From: Antedon bifida
Taxonomy: Eukaryota > Echinodermata > Crinoidea > Comatulida > Antedonidae
Direction of reading: 5' to 3'
Assembly (NCBI GenBank): GCA_963402885.1
Contig: OY727096.1
Coordinates: 4,154,001-4,218,000, forward strand
Length of the DNA stretch: 64,000 bases
In this document: positions 36,808 through 46,165 of the stretch, piece by piece
Layout: the number at the start of each line of letters is the position of its first letter
How positions within the stretch are numbered: the stretch's first letter is position 1
Made by a program: the position numbers and the translations under genes
Notes under the pieces: model-generated
The model's input: only the letters and a program-made list of their open reading frames with translations
Databases searched by the model: none
Told to the model about the DNA's origin: nothing

Positions 36808-37854
36808 ATGATGGAAAATATAGTAACGGAAGACAATGTCAAACAAACAGACAGCAGAAAGACTTTTCATTGTGAAAAATGTGATAAATCATTTAAACAA
36901 CCATACCTTCTAAAACGTCACGCAGTCGTACACACTGGTGAAAGGAAGTTTGCTTGTTCAGTCTGTAATAAAACATTCAAATTGCAAAGCACTCTGAATC
37001 ACCACCACGCCACTCACAAAGAAGAAAAACTGTTTGCTTGCAGTCTTTGCCGGCAACAGTTCTCACGCGCATCGTCGTTGAGAACCCACATGGCGATCCA
37101 TGCAAAAACTAAGAACTTCAAATGTAAGATATGCAGTAGAGATTTTGTTCAAAAAGGAAACCTGACGAGCCATATGAACGTTCATTCAAACACACGGCCA
37201 TATAAATGTAATGTTTGCGGCTATGGCTTCAATCAAGGATCTAATTTAAAAATACACATGTTAAAATGTCACTCGGAAAAAACTGATTCTGATACGAAAA
37301 AATCATCGAATAGAAGAACAATTAATAAGCACTACTATAATGGTGAGAAATATTCGGCCCTGGAAACGTCAAGTTCGAAAATTGATTCACAGATTATAGG
37401 TGGTACTAATCCGTCAGCGGAGATTAAACAAATGATTGAAGATCCTGAAAATGATCTGCAAGATAAGGATCAAAACACAGCAGATGGAGCATCAGCTTTA
37501 CGAACTTTAAACAACCCTACATTACCGGTTTTAAACGAGGATACACCGCAGTCTGGTTCACTGAGGCTAATTCAGTCTAACACCACATCTGGCTTACTGT
37601 TCCTTGTTGATGATGTCACCGGTGAAATCACTTTACCTGTCATTCAACGCGGTCAATTTTTACAGTTGATGGTCAACACAGGTGATCTGGATGCTTTACC
37701 AGATCCAACAAATGATAGTAGTTCTACAATTTCTAATCTTTCATTGGATGAAATTTTTGATCCAAGAACTATACAGAGCGGCGAGCCATCTTTAATGTTT
37801 AATGAAAGCTTAGAAGAGACTCTTAAATGGTATAACAATATTTGTACTGATTGA
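36808..37854 (+). CDS. C2H2 zinc-finger protein with five fingers, single coding exon
   Basis: The 348-codon frame has five consecutive C2H2 fingers at about residues 20-42, 48-70, 76-98, 104-126 and 132-155. Each has CxxC, F and L core residues and HxxxH (HxxxxH in the last), joined by TGERK-like or degenerate linkers. This predicts a sequence-specific nuclear DNA-binding protein. The rest (about 156-348) is acidic, Ser/Asn-rich and low in complexity, with no domain I recognise; an activation-type tail is possible. An AG at 36719-36720 after a pyrimidine-rich stretch suggests the coding exon follows a noncoding first exon. AATAAA motifs at 37875 and 37915 are plausible poly(A) signals. It is divergent from EFTUD2. 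I cannot assign an orthologue. Confidence 0.85.
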   Translation: MMENIVTEDNVKQTDSRKTFHCEKCDKSFKQPYLLKRHAVVHTGERKFACSVCNKTFKLQSTLNHHHATHKEEKLFACSLCRQQFSRASSLRTHMAIHAKTKNFKCKICSRDFVQKGNLTSHMNVHSNTRPYKCNVCGYGFNQGSNLKIHMLKCHSEKTDSDTKKSSNRRTINKHYYNGEKYSALETSSSKIDSQIIGGTNPSAEIKQMIEDPENDLQDKDQNTADGASALRTLNNPTLPVLNEDTPQSGSLRLIQSNTTSGLLFLVDDVTGEITLPVIQRGQFLQLMVNTGDLDALPDPTNDSSSTISNLSLDEIFDPRTIQSGEPSLMFNESLEETLKWYNNICTD

Positions 37855-37874
37855 ATGGACAAACAATAATTAAA

Positions 37875-37920
37875 AATAAATTATTTTTTTAGACTTTAAT
37901 AACTAACAATTCCAAATAAA
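37875..37920 (+). promoter_or_regulatory. Poly(A) signals of the zinc-finger gene
   Basis: AATAAA at 37875-37880 and again at 37915-37920, 20-60 bp after the stop codon, implying a very short 3' UTR. Confidence 0.5.
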
Positions 37921-37982
37921 TACATGATTGTGTTTCTCAATACTCTGTCTTTGTTTCTGTAAAAATCATTACTGTGTAGGAC

Positions 37983-38119
37983 AAATCTGTCTACACTATC
38001 AAACTATTTTGACAAAAAATGTGTGATGTGCCTAAATATGGTACTGATATGACATCACCATGTCCATAGGCGGGCACATTTTTTGTCACATCAAGTTTGA
38101 TAGTGTAGACAGAGCTTAA
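37983..38119. mobile_element. Family P MITE, copy 11
   Basis: One internal unit (CCTAAATATGGTACTGATATG region). It lies about 60 bp past the zinc-finger gene's second AATAAA. Confidence 0.82.
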
Positions 38120-39467
38120 GATACTGTAAGAAGTATACAGTTATGAAATCATACTATAATGCACATTTGTCAAAAGCTTTGTGGCCAAAAGTCTTTAAAG
38201 AACGTGTCGCAAAAAGTATGCAGATAAACTACTCTTAATGACGTTACGGTCGGGTACTTTTCGCTCATGTACGGTAGCAGTCTATTCACAGCTAATTCAG
38301 AATCAAGATTGTGAAGATGAGAAAAAAAGACGCACACACGTACGTGGTGAATTCCCAATTACTGTACTCGAGATTTATGTGGTGCATGGTTATTTCCGTT
38401 TAATAATTAATTGGCTTCCTCTAATGTTCCAGCAAAATAGGAGAAATTGATAACTTTATAACCTGAAAAATAAAAAATGTGTAGAAAATTAAGAATTGGT
38501 CTTAATAAAATAATCGAGATTTATAATTGTTTAAAATAGCAATGATTATTTTTTAAAACGTTTATTATATTAGGCCTATAGATATTGTAAAGTGACGGTT
38601 TGATTTGGTCCATAAACCTCATAAGATAAGCATCGTTTGAAAACTGTTTACAGGCCTATTTTAATCTCCCATGACGTATTGTGTTTGAACTATGATTAGT
38701 CGACCGAAAACCACTGTGCGTCCGTATCTGCGTTTAGTCATAAGTCGACGCATAATGGAGATGATGACGTGACGGTGCCCATGGATTGCATGACAGAGAA
38801 CCTGAAGGTAGGTTTGCTAACAAAATCTGTGACCAAAAAAATAAATAAAAATTGACCAGTAATCACATAGTTTCATGCCAGCAAGTATGATAATTTAAAA
38901 ATATATACTTCATGCCGGAAACTGCCATCTTAGGCTTGTATTTACAGCTCACATCCATTTGGTTAGGTCTACCCACTATAATTGTACACAATTATTTTTG
39001 GATGAAATTGTAAGTAAATTATTGACCTCAACCCTGGACTAAACCCAGGGTAAGCTTTGAGAATAACTTTCTGTAAAAACCCACTTAGGCCTAGGTTTTT
39101 AGGTGTGACTCATTATAAAATCATTTTTTTTTAAAGCTATACCGTAATATAGTTTATATTATGTTCCATGAATTACTCAATATTTCAAATTACATATGCC
39201 TATTTATAATCATGGTGTACTTTCCAAGTTATTTTCGAACGCTAAAATTTTACTAAATCGTATATAGATCTGTGACGTCATGGGGAAAATCCCCGATAGG
39301 ACTCGTCCATTAATTTCTAGCTGCTTACGTTTTTGTGGCAACTTATGTTTTCAGTACAGTTAATGCTTATTAGAAAAATTATATTAATAAAAATAAACAA
39401 CAATAATAATCGTAACCTTCCTTACATTCTATTTATTTTGCCCTGACGATCATAATCTTAATCAGCT
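38120..39467. other. Intergenic between zinc-finger and RING-NHL genes
   Basis: No exon is firmly visible. CGATGGAG..ATGACGTGACGG..ACCTGAAG|GTAGGT around 38757-38812 ends in a good donor and could be the RING-NHL 5' exon. Confidence 0.4.
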
Positions 39468-39728
39468 TTAAGATGTACATTGTCCCCCCAAAAACAAGAA
39501 AATCAGACTTTGAAATAGGTTATTTTGTAGTTTTAATAAAGTTAATCACTTCCGTAAAAAAAACCACGGAAAACGAATTAACAAAAATAAAATGAAAAAA
39601 TAATTTTTTTTTATTCAACTTGCATAATTTTTGATAAAGTATAGTTTCTTCAGGTAAATCGATTCAATTTTTGGTCAAAAAGAAGCATATTCAACAACAA
39701 AAATTGAATTTTTCAGGTGGACAATTAT
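39468..39728. mobile_element. Family T MITE with internal deletions
   Basis: The left end TTTAAGATGTACATTGTCCC and a diverged right end (GGTGGACAATTATTATA) are recognisable. It lies between the zinc-finger and RING-NHL genes. Confidence 0.65.
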
Positions 39729-40208
39729 TATATTTACCCAGATAGTACTAAGAATTGCTCAAAATTATCATGTTGGTGACTGTTATAGTCGGACCCTGAA
39801 AACAGGATCAGGGCTGCAGGCATGGCATTATCAACATAATATGTTAAAAAAGATAGGAGAAAATTGAATCTACAAAGAACACAAATGATGGGGTTTTAAA
39901 AAGGCTTTAATAACCCTTACATAATAAACTAAATAGCATAATAACAAGAATAGTTAATAGATAAGTTTGTATAATGAGTAGGTTTATGCCTTGGGTCTGA
40001 TATGAGGATTTCGCCATCCGTGATATCGATTTAAGCACAGAACATCTTCTGTCTCGTTTGGAGTCCACAGATAAAAGCAAAGCAACGTAATTTAACGTGG
40101 TACAGCGCATAGTTTGGTAATCCATCGTTTTGTGAGTCAAATCTACGTGCCCTTCATCCCGCGAGTTGTATGGAGCAAAGAAAAAACAAACTTTAGCGAC
40201 TATTACTA

Positions 40209-40372
40209 TCTTGGTTCCCACTCGGACGCAACAATACGTTGCGCACTATACTAGAGTACAGGTTGTCACGTGTGTGCCAATCACGACTCGATGGGGATCA
40301 ACCGAACTGTCGCTTGTGATCAACTCACTACCTGCGTTGCGCCTCGTAAGTTACGTTGCGCCCAAGCGCTAA
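40209..40372. mobile_element. Family G element, copy 2
   Basis: It begins CTTGGTTCCCACTCGGACGC, contains CCAATCACGACTCG and ends near GTTACGTTGCGCCCAAGCGC. It sits in the likely 5' flank or intron of the RING-NHL gene, about 60 bp before its acceptor. Confidence 0.55.
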
Positions 40373-40458
40373 ACAAAGAAGAAATAAACTTGTTTTCTAA
40401 GCGACTTGCTTACTCAATTTTTTTATTTTTGTAGACTTATCTTCAACCAGCATTTGCT

Positions 40459-42624
40459 ATGATAGTCGTTGATTTGTTAATTGCGTACATCGGGTTGATG
40501 TGGTTAAAGTTATACTATCAAGGTTACAACATATTGACCATTAGAGTTATGACGTCTGCAGAAGAAAATGTTGAAGCTTCCATTCGAGTCACACTACTAC
40601 TACTTCTAGATTGTTCCTCCTGCCAATCATATCAACGCGTACAACGCACGTTACCATGTCAACACACAGTGTGCAACAAATGCATCGAGAGGAGTCGGCG
40701 TACTGGGGTTCTCACTTGCGCCGATTGTGGTACGCTGCATAAGATACCAAAAGAATGGACTCGTCTGTTTCCGGTTAATCTGCAACTTAAGCAAATTGCT
40801 GTATGTGCGGATACGTATTACAGCCCCCAGTCGGCAAGTCCGAAAGAGGACGAGACGGCAGTCTTTTATGGTGGTAGGCCTACAAGTGCTGATGGTGACA
40901 ATGAAGTTATTAATGAAGATACTGTTATGGCAATGCTCGTTGAACAGCTTAACATTCTTGAAACCTCCGAAGAAATATACCATAATATTCTGAGTAGGAT
41001 CGAGGGGGATATTAACAATTTAGTTAAAAGTGGTAGAAGGGTAAAATTGGTTATCACGGAAAGAATGGAAGAGTTGCTTTCCTTAGTTAGAAGTAGGCAG
41101 GAAAATCTGTTTGAGCAAATAGATACGTTAGAACGTAGCGAGATAGACATTCTAAACACACAGTTTCGCGAGAGTCAGAAAGAAATTAAACAAATCAAAG
41201 CGTTTTGTATAGAGGCTAGAAATGTTCTTTCTGAAAGAAAAACAGAAGAAAATATTTCAAAAATGGAAAGATTCATTTCTACGTCGTCTGATTTCATGGA
41301 AATGTTTCGAAGAGCGAAAACGTCAAGATCAAGGGTTCCAAAAGTTATTGTGTTTATTGATAGATCCGCTCCTAAGAAAAGGTTAAAAGCTAATATAAAT
41401 ACGTATGGTAAAATAATTGTAGAGCCCGCTAGTACGACAAGTACAGATATTGCGGAAGAGGTCTTATCTGAAGATGTCATACCGTCAGTACCAGAAGTTA
41501 TTGTGACGTCAGAACCGGCAGAGCAAATAGTAAAGATTCGTACGAATAGAATATTATCACATGTTCCTGCTAATATACACTTACATAATATTCCTAATCT
41601 AAGAGTAGAGGGAATTAACTACTTACGACGTCACCCGTCAAGTGATAGTGCTTTGAGTGACAGTGGGGCTAGTGATAGTGGCATATCCTGGACTTCACTC
41701 GACAGTCCAGTGGATTCAAAGGAGCCTGCTCAATCTGGTGCTATTAGGAAAACTAGATCACCAATTCATAGAGACCACCTTATACAATCGTCCTTGGCTT
41801 ATTCTAATGCAGACCTAAAATTGAGAATTGGGACGTTAGGAAAAGGACGGGATGATTTCAACGTACCAAAAGGTGTTACAGCCGTGAAAGACGACATATT
41901 TGCAGTAGCAGACTGTGGTAACAACGCAGTTAAATTATTTCAATCGTTCGATGGCAGTGCTTTGGAATGCATAGACTGTGACAGATATATGAAGTTCCCC
42001 CTGCCCTCTGTCGTTGACGTGTGCACCTTTGGAGGTACTAGTCTGTTGGTCAGCATTTCTAGAAAGGGTCAACTGATGCACTATACAACCAGAGGAAAAT
42101 ATTTAGGCGTACTTGATGTAACCGGGAAGCAGACATTCTCCGATATCTGGGGAATAACCACAGATTTTAAGAAGAATATTTACATATGTGATCGTGCTAA
42201 TGGATGTGTTTTGATGTTCGATAAAACAATAACTAAGAAACAGGAATTCCGTTCTGACAATAAAAATTCACGTCCGTTCTACGTAACTATAGGGCCTAGT
42301 AATTGCATTTATACCACTGATAGTATGTCAAATACTGTACTTGTTTATACACCTGAAGGTAAAAAAATACAAGAGGTAAAGGGAGAGAATCCGGCTAAGC
42401 GATTTGAGGAAGTTGCAGGGCTAACGTTTGATTCTACTGGAAATCTTCTGGTTGTCGATAGAGGTCAGAGAAAAATTATAGTGATGGAACCCAGAATGGA
42501 ACACAGATACATATTTGGCAATGATGTTGAAGCTAGTATCGGTACTCCAGAAGATATCGCAGTGCTCGCAAATGGAAATGTTGTCGTTTCAGATACTCTG
42601 CATCACCAGACGTTAATTTTCTAA
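40459..42624 (+). CDS. RING finger-NHL repeat protein (TRIM-NHL-like, no B-box seen)
   Basis: The 721-codon frame has a complete RING-HC pattern (C52-x2-C55, C67-x-H69, C72-x2-C75, C87-x2-C90), so an E3 ubiquitin ligase role is likely. No B-box cysteine/histidine pattern follows. Residues about 140-270 are rich in Glu, Lys and Leu with heptad-like spacing (coiled coil). A Ser/Asp-rich linker with SDSALSDSGASDSG near residue 400 follows, and residues about 450-721 read as NHL blades (for example NVPKGVTAV, DIWGITTDF, EVAGLTFDSTGNLLVVD, GTPEDIAVLANGNVVVSDT). The start is uncertain. ATG at 40459 gives a hydrophobic N-terminus (LLIAYIGLMWLKLYY); the in-frame ATG at 40549 gives MTSAEEN and a conventional soluble protein. 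An intron acceptor lies at about 40434. TRIM2/3/32/71-like or TRIM56-like relatives are all possible. Confidence 0.86.
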   Translation: MIVVDLLIAYIGLMWLKLYYQGYNILTIRVMTSAEENVEASIRVTLLLLLDCSSCQSYQRVQRTLPCQHTVCNKCIERSRRTGVLTCADCGTLHKIPKEWTRLFPVNLQLKQIAVCADTYYSPQSASPKEDETAVFYGGRPTSADGDNEVINEDTVMAMLVEQLNILETSEEIYHNILSRIEGDINNLVKSGRRVKLVITERMEELLSLVRSRQENLFEQIDTLERSEIDILNTQFRESQKEIKQIKAFCIEARNVLSERKTEENISKMERFISTSSDFMEMFRRAKTSRSRVPKVIVFIDRSAPKKRLKANINTYGKIIVEPASTTSTDIAEEVLSEDVIPSVPEVIVTSEPAEQIVKIRTNRILSHVPANIHLHNIPNLRVEGINYLRRHPSSDSALSDSGASDSGISWTSLDSPVDSKEPAQSGAIRKTRSPIHRDHLIQSSLAYSNADLKLRIGTLGKGRDDFNVPKGVTAVKDDIFAVADCGNNAVKLFQSFDGSALECIDCDRYMKFPLPSVVDVCTFGGTSLLVSISRKGQLMHYTTRGKYLGVLDVTGKQTFSDIWGITTDFKKNIYICDRANGCVLMFDKTITKKQEFRSDNKNSRPFYVTIGPSNCIYTTDSMSNTVLVYTPEGKKIQEVKGENPAKRFEEVAGLTFDSTGNLLVVDRGQRKIIVMEPRMEHRYIFGNDVEASIGTPEDIAVLANGNVVVSDTLHHQTLIF

Positions 42625-42819
42625 AACGTACAAGATTCGATTGCCAACATATTCGCGTCAGTTTTCTTTAACGTACAGAAGATTGCCAACATATTCGCGT
42701 CAATTTTCTTTAACGTACAGAAGATTGCCGACATATTCGCGTCAGTTTTCTTTAACGTTCAAAAGATTGCCAACATATTCGCGTCAGTTTTATAAAACGT
42801 GCAAAAGATTGCCGACATA
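42625..42819. repeat. 42-bp tandem repeat directly after the RING-NHL stop codon
   Basis: About 4.5 units of AACGTACAGAAGATTGCC..CATATTCGCGTCAGTTTTC; the first is 45 bp. It starts on the base after TAA, so it is the beginning of the 3' UTR. Confidence 0.88.
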
Positions 42820-45170
42820 ATTGGGTTTGAACAAATAATATCCTTATCTTCTAAAAACACTATATATCTAAATAATTCACATAACATTGTGTTAAGTGAA
42901 TATTGTTATTATACAGAACTGTCAAGTTGAAATGTTTAATTTCCATAAGATCGGCTTTTTTTGGGAGACTGTACGTACGATGTGTAGCTTACAGAAGATC
43001 GAGACTTTTGGAAATTTTACATGAGACTTGACAGCTGAATGATTTAATATCACTTATAAGCTGGTGAATTTAATTGATTAACTTAGTGTTTATTAATCGC
43101 CTATGTGTAATGATTGAATTTATTGTTTTATAACTGCATGGAATTTACTTTTAAAAACTTTAGAGCTAGATGTTTGATCTATAGACAGGTGGAATTTCTC
43201 CTTTACTTCCGCTAAATCGCAAGTGTAGATTTTTAAATATAGATAAGGTGTGTCCTGCTTTTTTTATATAAATAGATTAATAATTGTTCACATTTTTTCT
43301 TATCTTTTATTGAGTAGTTGCGTAGTTACCGTATCGATTAAAAAACCAGTGATGGTCAACAAATTGATTAGATTCCTTACTCGCACTTGTCCTAATTATA
43401 ATGTTTCTCTTATTTCTCTTGAAAATTAATCGGGGAGTTGTTTTTGATATGGTATTTTTAAACAACTCTTTCAATTTTTAAAGTTTACACTTTCTGGGGT
43501 TCGCCTCTCTTATTTAAAATTGTTTTTTCACAAACACTGTTAATAGAAAAGAAAAGAGAAATAAATGTTCTGAAATGAAAAAAAAAAATGAAAAAATTCT
43601 GTTTTTGATTGTCCTCTTGTTGCTTTGTTTAAGTATACCAATTGGTACTCGTAGCAAGTGTTTGCTTCACGTTCCTTGTGGTCGTGTTGAATGCACAAAA
43701 CGAGGTATTTTTCAGCAGGTTACATAACACATAATAGTGATCTTGTTACTTGTTTGGATATTGATTTATTTTATAATAGTTCAAATGTATTTAAGGGAAA
43801 ACTTTTAAATCTCTGTAATGTTCCAATCTAAGTTCATGTTATTGTTGCTAATATGAATATATTATTATAGTTTATTATGTTTAGATTCAACCTGTTAATG
43901 ACGGTTTCATCGCTGTTGGTTGTGAACTGAATAAAAAATATAAAAAAAATAAAATAACCGAGATCAAAGTTTTTAATATTGGATTAAACACCGGATATAA
44001 TAAAACATGTCATTAAGTATAATTGGCTTATCTTATTAGCTACAGATAATAAAGACATACAATTATACTTAATGTACTATTGATTTACCTTCAGTATACC
44101 ATTTATTAGGGTTTTACTGTTGGAAATTGTTATCTACTAATTATATGTATGTATCTTTAATTCGTTAGGCTAACCTTTTCAACCTATCTTGTTCACTTTA
44201 CTTTTGATTGTATTGCCGTAATATGTATTAAAAGATATTACCGGTTGGCCTAATGTTTGTTAAACCATGGTTAAACATTGTTAGTGTTTGGTGGGGTTTT
44301 TTTTGCTTATAGTATTTGATTAAACTAAGCCGATCGCCAAAAAGCACATAGTTAAGTTTGACACAGTTCTAAAACCATGACACATCTGCAACTAAATTAA
44401 TTTTAAATTTTCAGTTTCTTTTTGTATGCTACTGTACTTTTACAGTAAATTTATGTTTATATTTTTCTAAATCATTAAAATCAATCAATTAGCTGCACAG
44501 TAAATTAAAAATATAAAATATGTATAATGTATATTTAAATAATTATTTTATTAACGGTTCTTCTATAGCTTCATCATCTGTATAGATGCTTATCTTTACG
44601 TCTTAAGAACATTATAGTATACATCGGGTTAAATTGATTGTAATGTAAAACTTTCATAAATATCTAGTTATGTCATGTTAATGAAAATGAGAAGAAATTA
44701 CAATAAAGGTGGCTGATTCCCACGAAAGATAAAAAAAAATATTAATAAAAATAAATTATTAACTATAAATAAATATAGAGTCCTATAAAAAAAATGTAAT
44801 ATACCATAAAAAATCACCTTTGTTTGAATAGGATGTCATGAAGTTACACATAGATTCACATTATTTTTATTATGATTGAAATTTGCTATTATAGCTTGCA
44901 AAATGTAGAAAGAAATAAAATAATGAAAAATGTATTATTGGTAATATTTTGTTAAAAATATGGATTGAGGAAATTGAAGATACGTTAATGAATATTTGAT
45001 GTACGCATTTTACGAATTAATATTGAAATTCAATAGTTATATCAGTATTATAAATCTACAACGTCGAGTTCATTACATTGCACAATACGGATTACTAACA
45101 AAAATTTGTCTATTGCGTTTTTAGCAAATAACGTCACTTCGACGCGTCAGATCGAAAACTACTGTCTTTT
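42820..45170. other. Probable long 3' UTR and intergenic sequence after RING-NHL
   Basis: AT-rich with no coding frame. AATAAA occurs in AACTGAATAAAAAATATAAA near 43930 and could end the transcript. The exact 15-bp inverted repeat at 44011-44074 follows. Confidence 0.45.
44011..44074. repeat. Perfect 15-bp inverted repeat downstream of the RING-NHL gene
   Basis: CATTAAGTATAATTG (44011-44025) and CAATTATACTTAATG (44060-44074) are exact reverse complements around a 34-bp loop. Confidence 0.7.
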
Positions 45171-45323
45171 AAGCTCTGTCAAACTTTGTGTGACAAAAAC
45201 AAAATGATGTGCCCATGGACATGATCATGTCACATCACTACCATATTTAAGCATATCACTACCATATTTGGGTACATCACACTTTTTTGTCACATAAAGT
45301 TTGATAGTGTAGACAGAGTTTTA
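45171..45323. mobile_element. Family P MITE, copy 12
   Basis: Inverted orientation. The left end lost TACACTAT (reads AAGCTCTGTCAAACTTTGTG). The TTTTA on each side is compatible with a TA duplication. Confidence 0.8.
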
Positions 45324-45725
45324 CACCACTAGTCTCGTCCACGAGTGCTTTACGATATACAGTATAATATTTTACAATATTTATATTTAAAATTTACTCA
45401 ATCAATTAAAACAGATCAGTTATTGAAACATTCAAATTCTCTGTTTCCACTGATAAACCTTTCCAGTGATCGACGGATCAACTATTGCACTTTGATAGTG
45501 TGAACATGTCCATGTGCTTCTGTTGTGGTGAAAAACAAAACAACTTAGATTGTGGCGACATCTGATGGCACACATTGTGACGGTTGGACTTGAAGAGATG
45601 TGTATAAGACGGTCTTTAACATTTTCAGTTTGTGGTGCGACTTCTTGGAATAAACCATCGCATTTTTCAATCTCTGAAAAATAAAATACCGTATCTCTGC
45701 TAATAAAACATAAGATTCATAAGCC

Positions 45726-46150
45726 ATTTTTAGGTTCCCACTGAGACAAGGAGGTGCGCGTCGACATAAATAATTTTACCAATCACAAGCGACGAAATTG
45801 TATAACTGTCGTATCACTCAAAGCTTGGTCTCCACTTGGACTTAACGCAGTTGACCTCTATCGACAATTGGTTTGTCAAATTACCGCAATGAAGTAGGGT
45901 TGTTAGGAACCAAGCTTTATGCGTAACGCATACGTCTTTGCGCTGCGTGTCCGCCTTTAGCTTGGTTCCCACTAGGACGCAACGCAAGCGAGTCGACCAA
46001 TCACAAGCGAAAATTCAGATAATCCATCGCTTGTGATTGGTTAAATTGCTTACGTCGCGCTTACGTCGTTGCGTTAAAGGGGAAGAACCATGAAGCTTTA
46101 TGTGTAGCGCATACGTCTTGCGTTCCGTGTGCGCCTTTGGAAACCAAGAT
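45726..46150. mobile_element. Cluster of two to three family G elements
   Basis: TTCCCACT(A/G)GGAC.. starts, CCAATCACAAGCGA / CGCTTGTGATTGG inverted cores and AACCAAGCTTTATG..GCGCATACGTC ends recur at about 45731-45918 and 45959-46150. It lies immediately downstream of the lectin stop codon. Confidence 0.6.
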
Positions 46151-46165
46151 TTATATATTATAATT

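Noticed and set aside
41175-41480. - strand frames opposite the RING-NHL gene
   Set aside because: Antisense shadows of the 721-codon frame with no independent features.
45545-45727. Possible further exon of the lectin on the - strand
   Set aside because: The lectin frame closes at 46166 with consistent phases, and this frame has no domain or acceptor support.
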